Origin: DASTQL01 sp035761805
GTDB taxonomy: Bacteria; Actinomycetota; Actinomycetes; Jiangellales; Jiangellaceae
Assembly: GCA_035761805.1 (NCBI GenBank)
Contig: DASTQL010000077.1
Span: forward strand, 1-25,722
Direction of reading: 5' to 3'
Length of the DNA: 25,722 nucleotides
In this document: piece after piece, positions 20,639-25,722 of the stretch
How the letters are laid out: every line of letters begins with the position of its first letter
Position numbering within the stretch: position 1 is the stretch's first letter
The notes under the pieces: generated by a model
What the model was told of the DNA's origin: nothing
Databases searched by the model: none
What the model saw: only the letters and a program-made list of their open reading frames with translations
Program-made: the position numbers and the translations under genes

Positions 20639-21990
20639 CGGTTCCTCCTCGGTCGGTCGGCTACGTGCGCGGCGGCTCGGACCAGCCGCGTGCTGGAACG
20701 GCCGTCCAGGTAGGGGACCGCCACCGCCTGGCCACCCCACTCGGCCAACACCTCCTGTTCCGGCAGGTGCCCCCCGGCGTAGTCGCCGCCCTTGACCCAC
20801 ACGTCGGGCCGGATGCGGCGTAGCGCCTCCGCGGGGGTGTTCTCGTCGAACACGACGACCGCGTCGACGCACTCGAGCGCCTCGAGCACGCGCGCGCGGT
20901 CCGAGGCCGGCACCAGTGGGCGCGGTGCCCCCTTGAGCCGTCGGACGGACGCGTCGGAGTTGAGGCACACCACGAGCCGGTCCCCGAGCCGCCGCGCCGC
21001 CTGAAGCGTTGCGACGTGGCCCGCGTGCAGCAGGTCGAAGCAGCCACCGGTGGCGACGACCGTTCCCCCGCGCGCCCTCACCTCTTCCAGCGTCGCCATG
21101 GGCGGCCCACCGGTGGACGGCCCGCCGGCGGCGACGAAGTCCGTCGCCGCCTCCACGGCCGACTCGAGGGCCTCCGACACCACCGCCCCGTCGGCCAGCC
21201 GTACGGCGGCCCGCGAGGCGAACCGGTCGCCCGCGCCGCACGGGTCGGGACCGTGGACGGGCCGAGCGGGCACGAGGGTCGGGATACCGTCGCCGTGCGA
21301 GAGCAGCGCACCTCGCGCGCCCAGCGTGACGGCAACGGCCCCGACGGACCAGCGGCGGACGAGCTCGTCGGCCTGCGCGCCGACGGCCGCGAGGTCGGTG
21401 CCGGCGAGTCCGCTCGTCGCGGCGGCCTCCGCGGCGTTGGGCGTCGCCAGCCGGCTGCCCGCGACGGGGTCGGCACCGCGGGGGTGCGGGTCCCAGACGA
21501 CCGGCCGTCGCGCCGCCACCTCACCGACCAGGCTGCGTACCGCCGAGTCCGATGTCGTGCCGCGGCCGTAGTCCGAGACGAGGACGCCGTCCGCACATTC
21601 CAGTGCATCCCGTACGGACGGAGGGACGCGACCGTCGGGCACGGCGCCGGAACCGGAGTCGAGGCGGACCAGGCCCCGGTCGCCGGCCATCACCCGGTGC
21701 TTGACGGGTGTCGACCCCCGCCCGGGCAACGGCAGGACGGTCACGGCGGGCCGGAGCAGCCGCACCACCTCGGCCGCCGCCGGGTCGTCCGCGAGCGGGC
21801 ACACCAGCACGACCTCGCACCCGTCCTCGGCGGCGAACGTCGCGGCCAGCCCGGCACCGCCGGCACGGCGCCGCTCCGTACCGACCTCGACCACCGGCGC
21901 CGGGGCGTCCGGACACAGCCGCTCGACGGAGCCCACGGTGTCGACGTCGAGCAGGACGTCACCGACGACGACCAGCCGGCGGGGCCTCAC
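20635..21990 (-). CDS. hldE: bifunctional heptose-7-phosphate kinase / heptose-1-phosphate adenylyltransferase
   Basis: A 451-residue fusion, close to E. coli HldE in length and order. The N-terminal PfkB/ribokinase domain (about residues 1-310) begins RRLVVVGDVLLDVDTVGSV, carries VLVSDYGRG and the ATP/catalytic loop GPDPCGAGDRFA. The substrate-side motif GGAGLAATFAA differs from the usual GGAANVA. The C-terminal nucleotidyltransferase domain (~320-451) starts GGCFDLLHAGHVATLQAARR with the HxGH signature and continues VVCLNSDASVRRLKG and VKGGDY, very close to HldE. It would phosphorylate D-glycero-beta-D-manno-heptose 7-phosphate at C1 and then form ADP-heptose. Start GTG 21990 overlaps the stop of the isomerase gene (GTGA); its stop overlaps the SDR start. 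Confidence 0.92.
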   Translation of the reverse strand: MRPRRLVVVGDVLLDVDTVGSVERLCPDAPAPVVEVGTERRRAGGAGLAATFAAEDGCEVVLVCPLADDPAAAEVVRLLRPAVTVLPLPGRGSTPVKHRVMAGDRGLVRLDSGSGAVPDGRVPPSVRDALECADGVLVSDYGRGTTSDSAVRSLVGEVAARRPVVWDPHPRGADPVAGSRLATPNAAEAAATSGLAGTDLAAVGAQADELVRRWSVGAVAVTLGARGALLSHGDGIPTLVPARPVHGPDPCGAGDRFASRAAVRLADGAVVSEALESAVEAATDFVAAGGPSTGGPPMATLEEVRARGGTVVATGGCFDLLHAGHVATLQAARRLGDRLVVCLNSDASVRRLKGAPRPLVPASDRARVLEALECVDAVVVFDENTPAEALRRIRPDVWVKGGDYAGGHLPEQEVLAEWGGQAVAVPYLDGRSSTRLVRAAAHVADRPRRNR

Positions 21991-22589
21991 GCCGGCTCCC
22001 GTGCGCGACCCGCCCGTTCGGTCGCCAGCGCGTGGTCGAAGGCCGCGCACAACAGGTGCAGGGCGACCAGGTGCAGTTCCTGGACGGTCGCCGTCCACGG
22101 CGAGTCCACGCACAGCGCCTCGTCCGCGGCGGCGGCGAGCGGGTTCGGCGCCGGCCCGGTCATCGCCCAGACCCGCAGTCCCAGGGAGCGGCCGCGGCGG
22201 GCGGCGGCCACCACGTTGGGACTCCGCCCGCTGGTCGACATGAGGACGAGGACGTCCCCCGGCCGACCGTGCGCCTCGACCTGGCGCGCGTAGAGCTCGT
22301 CCGGCGGGTAGTCGTTGACGATCGCGGTCAGCGCCGAGGTCTCCGCGGTGAGGCAGATCCCGGAGAAGGGCGGCCGGTCCTCGCGGTAGCGGCCGACGAG
22401 CTCGGCGGTGAGGTGCTGGGCCTGGGCCGCGCTGCCCCCGTTGCCGGCGGCGAGCAGCCGGGCACCGCCGGCGAGGAGCGGGAGCAGCTCGGTCCCCCAC
22501 CGGTCCGCCGTCCTGGCGCAGGCGGCGTAGGAGTCCAGCGCGTCGGCGAGGGCGGCGACGTGATCGTCGCCCCGCGGGGTCGTCGTCAT
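21987..22589 (-). CDS. gmhA: sedoheptulose-7-phosphate isomerase (SIS domain)
   Basis: A 200-residue SIS-domain protein that would convert sedoheptulose 7-phosphate to D-glycero-D-manno-heptose 7-phosphate, the entry step of ADP-heptose synthesis. The phosphosugar loop is AAGNGGSAAQAQHLTAELVGRY (about residues 47-68), including the His/Glu zinc ligands; TSALTAIVNDY and the second loop LMSTSGRSPNVV (~117-128) follow; the C-terminal QELHLVALHLLC supplies the remaining Gln/His ligands. All are as in GmhA. Start ATG 22589 overlaps the glycosyltransferase stop (ATGA) and the stop overlaps the HldE-like start (GTGA), so it is coupled on both sides. The cytosolic product feeds the next gene directly. 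Confidence 0.92.
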   Translation of the reverse strand: MTTTPRGDDHVAALADALDSYAACARTADRWGTELLPLLAGGARLLAAGNGGSAAQAQHLTAELVGRYREDRPPFSGICLTAETSALTAIVNDYPPDELYARQVEAHGRPGDVLVLMSTSGRSPNVVAAARRGRSLGLRVWAMTGPAPNPLAAAADEALCVDSPWTATVQELHLVALHLLCAAFDHALATERAGRAREPA

Positions 22590-23800
22590 GCCGGTGCTCT
22601 CAACACCCGGTCCGCCGCCTCGTGGCGGACCTCCTCGTAGACGGCTTCGGTCCGGGCGGCGACCTGCTGCCAGGTGTAGTGCGCGCGGGCCCGGCCCAGC
22701 CCGGCCCGGGCGAGCCGCGTACGCAGCCGCGGCGAGGCGAGCAGGTCGCGCAGCACCGAGGCGAGCCTCCTCGGGTCGCGCGGGGGCACGAGCAGGCCGG
22801 TCACGCCGTCGACCACCGTGTCGGTCAGCCCGCCGACCGCCGAGGCGACGACCGGACGCCCGCAGGCCATGGCCTCGAGCGGCACGATCCCGAAGGGCTC
22901 GTACCAGGGCACGGCTACGACGACGTCGGCCGAGCGCATCAGCGCGGGCATCTCGGCCCGGCTCACCTGGCCGAGCAGCCGGACCCGGTCCTGGACGCCG
23001 GCCTCCTCGGCGGTGCGCTCCAGGCGTAGGGCCTCCGGATCGACCGGCAGGCCCTCGGCGGGCGGACCGCCCGCCACCACGAGCTCGACCCCTGGCAGCC
23101 GAGGCATGGCGCGGATGACGTCGTCGACCCCCTTGCGCTCCACCAGCCGGCCCACCACGAGCAGCCGCTGGGGTCCGCCGGGGCAGCGCTGTGCCGGGCC
23201 GGGAGTGAACTGGGCGACGTCCACGCCACAGGGCACGACCGTGACCCGCTGGCGCGGGACGGACATCCGCGCCAGCTCCCGGACCTCGTCCGAGCAGGTG
23301 GCGATGATCCGGGCGACCGACCGCCCCACCCGACGCTCGATCGCGATCCGCTCGGGCGGGCTCGTGTCCATGGGGCCCTGGTGGCGCCTCTTGACGGTCC
23401 CCAGGGCGTGGTAGGTCTGAACGACGGGGACCCCGGTGGCCGCGCCGGCAGAGACGGAGGCGGTCCCGCTCATCCAGAAGTGCGCGTGCGCGACGTCGGG
23501 CTGCCGCACCGACCAGTCGGCCGCCAGCTCGGTCGCGAGCTCCATCATGTGCGGCAGCAGCTCGTCCTTGGGCACCGCCGTCGGCGGCCCGCACCGCAGG
23601 TGGCGCACCACGTAGCCTTCCGCCGTCTCCACCATGCCGGGCAGGCGGGGGTCGTCCCGACGCGTGTAGACCGTCACGTCGTGCCCCCGCCTGGCCAGCG
23701 CGCCGGCCAGCTGGGCGACGTGGACGTTCTGGCCCCCGGCGTCGACCCCCCCGATCGCGGCCAGCGGGCTCGCGTGCTCCGAGACCATCGCGACCTTCAT
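22586..23800 (-). CDS. glycosyltransferase family 4-like (GT-B)
   Basis: A 404-residue retaining GT-B enzyme. The N-terminal domain opens MKVAMVSEHASPLAAIGG and carries GGQNVHVAQLAGALARRGHDVTVYTRR, as in sucrose-phosphate-synthase/MshA-type enzymes. The C-terminal domain has LLVVGRLVERKGVDDVIRA and the E-x7-E donor motif EPFGIVPLEAMACGRPVVASAVGG, then GLLVPPRDP. It transfers an activated sugar to an unknown acceptor; MshA-like N-terminal sequence does not prove mycothiol synthesis because it sits in the heptose operon. GGAGG precedes ATG 23800, which overlaps the previous gene's stop. Its TGA overlaps the isomerase start. Confidence 0.9.
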   Translation of the reverse strand: MKVAMVSEHASPLAAIGGVDAGGQNVHVAQLAGALARRGHDVTVYTRRDDPRLPGMVETAEGYVVRHLRCGPPTAVPKDELLPHMMELATELAADWSVRQPDVAHAHFWMSGTASVSAGAATGVPVVQTYHALGTVKRRHQGPMDTSPPERIAIERRVGRSVARIIATCSDEVRELARMSVPRQRVTVVPCGVDVAQFTPGPAQRCPGGPQRLLVVGRLVERKGVDDVIRAMPRLPGVELVVAGGPPAEGLPVDPEALRLERTAEEAGVQDRVRLLGQVSRAEMPALMRSADVVVAVPWYEPFGIVPLEAMACGRPVVASAVGGLTDTVVDGVTGLLVPPRDPRRLASVLRDLLASPRLRTRLARAGLGRARAHYTWQQVAARTEAVYEEVRHEAADRVLRAPA

Positions 23801-24762
23801 CGGGCCACCTCCTGGAGTAGGCCGTCCCAGTCCGCGAGGAACCGGTCCAGCGAGTACCTCTCGAGCGCGGCCACCCTGGCCGCCTTGCCGGCGACCCGCG
23901 CCGCCTCGTGGTCGTGCACGAGCTCTCGGACGGTGCTGCCCAGCCGTACGGGGTCGGTGGTGACGCACCCGGCCTCCTGCGGCACCGCGTCGACCACCTC
24001 GGTCGTGGCCAGGGCGGCCACCGGCACGCCGAGGTGCATCGCCTCGAGCAGGGACAACCCGAGCGAGGTCCACCGGACCGGGTGCACGTAGACGCGGCGG
24101 CGGGCGAGCTCGGCGTGCAGACGGTGCTGCGGCAGATCCTCGTACAGGGAGACCGACATCGGGTCGCAACCCCACCGCTCGTGCAGCCCGGTGAGCCCCA
24201 TGCCGTAGACGTCGAGCGGCGCGGCGGCGCTCAGGCCGGCCAGCAGGTCGGCGCCGACGATCCGCCCCCGCCGTACCGGCTCGTTCACGACGACGGCCGC
24301 CCGCTCCAGCTCACCGGTCCAGAGCTCGCCCGGGTCGACGACGCCGTGCTCCACCACCCGTACGGGAGCACGTCCGTTGTCCCAGAAGAGGGCGTTGAAG
24401 TGCGTGACGTGGACGATGGGGACGTCGGTCCGGTCGGCGAGGGGGTGTCGGGTCGAGGGGACGTCGCCGCGGGGTGTGTTGTGCTCGAGGTACACCGCGG
24501 GCAGGTCGCGGCCGGGCTCCCGTCCGGTCCAGCGCCGGACCAGGGCGAGCTCGTGCGGCCGCTGCAGCACGACGACGTCGAGGTCCTGGTCGCGCAGCAC
24601 CTCAGGAGCCACCTCCCGCACGGAGGCGGGCCAGTCCCACGTCCGGGCCCGGCCCAGGCCGTCGGGTCCACGGTCGGGCGTGACGGGGACGACGTAGTCG
24701 TGGCGCCCCCGGACGAAGGCCGTCGCGTAGGAGCCGTGGACGTGCCAGAAGAGGATCCTCAC
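23797..24762 (-). CDS. glycosyltransferase, GT-B type, family uncertain
   Basis: A 321-residue protein that begins VRILFWHVHGSYATAFVRGRHDYVVPV and has HVTHFNALFWDNG in the middle. The second half reads like a GT4 donor domain: LDVYGMGLTGL, then VYVHPVRWTSLGLSLLEAMHLGVPVAALATTEV, with the Leu-Glu-Ala-Met helix that contacts the nucleotide sugar, and a closing helix FLADWDGLLQEVA. It is shorter than typical GT4 enzymes, so the family placement is tentative. It probably modifies the same glycan as its neighbours. GTG 24762 overlaps the stop of the upstream GT9 gene (GTGA) and its TGA overlaps the next ATG. Donor and acceptor are unknown. Confidence 0.8.
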   Translation of the reverse strand: MRILFWHVHGSYATAFVRGRHDYVVPVTPDRGPDGLGRARTWDWPASVREVAPEVLRDQDLDVVVLQRPHELALVRRWTGREPGRDLPAVYLEHNTPRGDVPSTRHPLADRTDVPIVHVTHFNALFWDNGRAPVRVVEHGVVDPGELWTGELERAAVVVNEPVRRGRIVGADLLAGLSAAAPLDVYGMGLTGLHERWGCDPMSVSLYEDLPQHRLHAELARRRVYVHPVRWTSLGLSLLEAMHLGVPVAALATTEVVDAVPQEAGCVTTDPVRLGSTVRELVHDHEAARVAGKAARVAALERYSLDRFLADWDGLLQEVAR

Positions 24763-25721
24763 GCGGCGACCTCCAGGAGCCGCCCCAGTGCCACGACGAC
24801 GTCGTCCGCGGTCACGGAGGCCAGGCACGGGTGACCCGGTACCGGGCAGGTCCGCGCGCGGCTGTCCCGGCAGGCGGCGTGCTGGTCGCCGAGCAGAACC
24901 CGCGGGACCCCGTACGGCGCCCAGCGCTCGGCGGGCACCGTGGGGGCGAAGAGCGAGACGACGGGCGTGCCGACCGCGGCGGCCAGGTGGGCGGGGCCGG
25001 TGTTGCCGACGACCACGGCCCGCGCGCCGGCGAGGACTGCCGCCGTCTCCGCGAGGCTGGTCCGGCCGCCGAGGTCCAGGCCGTCGGCACCGGCCACGAG
25101 GGCGGTCAGCTCGCGCTCCTCCGCGCTGCCCGTGACGACGACCCGGACCCCGCGGGAGTTGAGCCGCCGAGTGGTCGCCGCGAAGCGCTCTGCGGGCCAC
25201 CGCCGGGCTGGGACCGACGCCCCCGGGTGCAGCACGACATAGGGGGTGGAGCCGGTGAGGTGCCGGACGTCGGGCAACGGCCTCCGTACGGCCAGCCGGC
25301 CGTCGTCACGGGTGGGATAGCCGCAGGCGGCCGCCAGCGACAGCGCCCGGTCAGGCTCGGGCAGGTTCTCGTCGACCCGGTGCCTGACGTCCAGCAGGGA
25401 CCCGGGGTAGTCCGCGCTGACGGCTCCCACCCGGGGGACACCTGCCAGCCGGAGCAGGAGCGCAGTGGGGAGCGGCGACTGGTGGAACGAGGTGAAGACG
25501 AGCGCCTCGTCGGCCCCGGTGGACGCCACCAGGTCGACCGCGGCCTCGACGTCCTGGCGGGTGGTCGTGGGCGGCTCGGCCAGCACCCAGGGGCACGGCC
25601 AGACGCGGATGTCGTCGACGCCCGGCAGCAGCCGCGCGGCCTCGGCGCCCAGCGGGCCGACGAGCATCGTGACGTGGTCGGACCCTGCCGCCACGGCGCG
25701 GACGGCGGGCCCAGTGACCAG
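24759..25721 (-). CDS. glycosyltransferase family 9 (heptosyltransferase-like), 5' end cut
   Basis: The frame is open to the window edge (upstream residues LVTGPAVRAVAAGSDHVTML), so about 15 N-terminal residues are missing. The visible ~320 residues show the GT9 pattern: an N-terminal Rossmann half, then VLHPGASVPARRWPAERFAATT and AVVVGNTGPAHLAAAVGTPVVSLFAPTVPAERW. A C-terminal Cys-rich loop, CRDSRARTCPVPGHPCL, is common in the family. It would use ADP-heptose made by the downstream genes. Its stop overlaps the next gene's GTG. It is the first gene of the operon visible here, so the operon promoter and possibly more heptose genes (GmhB, HldD) lie beyond the window. Confidence 0.9.
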   Translation of the reverse strand: MVTGPAVRAVAAGSDHVTMLVGPLGAEAARLLPGVDDIRVWPCPWVLAEPPTTTRQDVEAAVDLVASTGADEALVFTSFHQSPLPTALLLRLAGVPRVGAVSADYPGSLLDVRHRVDENLPEPDRALSLAAACGYPTRDDGRLAVRRPLPDVRHLTGSTPYVVLHPGASVPARRWPAERFAATTRRLNSRGVRVVVTGSAEERELTALVAGADGLDLGGRTSLAETAAVLAGARAVVVGNTGPAHLAAAVGTPVVSLFAPTVPAERWAPYGVPRVLLGDQHAACRDSRARTCPVPGHPCLASVTADDVVVALGRLLEVAA

Positions 25722-25722
25722 C

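Noticed and set aside
22586..23800. Reading the GT4 enzyme as MshA of mycothiol synthesis
   Set aside because: The N-terminal GGQNVHV resemblance is shared by many GT4 enzymes, and the gene is locked inside the heptose operon.
1..25722. tRNA, rRNA, CRISPR arrays, insertion sequences, prophage genes
   Set aside because: I saw no transposase, integrase, repeat-spacer array or RNA gene pattern on reading both strands.

Overview
The window is about 25.7 kb of very GC-rich DNA (roughly 70-75% in most rows I sampled). It has dense genes, frequent GTG starts, 4-base stop/start overlaps, and long antisense open frames that are only codon-bias shadows. Gene content (ECF sigma factor with a zinc-finger anti-sigma factor, MalT-like LuxR regulator, GH15 enzyme, P450, DM13 protein) points to a high-GC actinobacterium. 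Geodermatophilaceae or Nocardioides-like relatives are a reasonable guess, but I cannot fix the genus. I found no tRNA, rRNA, insertion sequence, phage gene or CRISPR array. No stretch over 300 bases lacks a gene or a recognisable gene remnant.

Region 1 (1-4670). A coupled plus-strand run holds an SMP-30/gluconolactonase-like gene cut by the window edge, a peroxiredoxin-like gene that has lost its catalytic middle, and a ZIP-family metal transporter. Facing it are a minus-strand aspartate:alanine-exchanger-family transporter, a small conserved-looking protein, and a cation:proton antiporter whose 3' end runs antisense through that small gene.

Region 2 (4680-10818). This is a stress-type neighbourhood: a flavin disulfide reductase in an operon with the antiporter, an EamA transporter, a membrane-anchored DM13 protein broken near its C-terminus by a stop and an 11-bp tandem duplication, a GH15 glucoamylase/trehalase-like enzyme, and an ECF sigma factor overlapping its ZAS anti-sigma factor. 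Upstream of the reductase, the DM13 gene, the GH15 gene and the sigma gene lies the same arrangement, GTAAC then exactly 17 bases then GAC. I propose it as the promoter of the local ECF sigma factor, which would be autoregulated. A 100-base remnant of a second peroxiredoxin-like gene lies just upstream of the EamA gene.

Region 3 (10825-19014). This holds a second EamA transporter, a MalT/LuxR-type regulator divergent from an unusual cytochrome P450, a sulfatase of clearly lower GC that looks acquired, and a plus-strand set of a one-helix membrane peptide, a zinc alcohol dehydrogenase and a SRPBCC protein.

Region 4 (18951-25722). A seven-gene minus-strand operon in which every gene overlaps the next: GT9, glycosyltransferase, GT4 glycosyltransferase, GmhA-like isomerase, fused HldE-like kinase/adenylyltransferase, classical SDR, GT9. 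It encodes the core of ADP-heptose synthesis plus four glycosyltransferases, as for LPS inner core, but in what appears to be an LPS-less actinobacterium. GmhB and HldD are not in the window, and a classical short SDR sits in the operon. This is the most interesting system here.

Convergent gene pairs throughout overlap or nearly touch at their 3' ends, leaving little room for intrinsic terminators.
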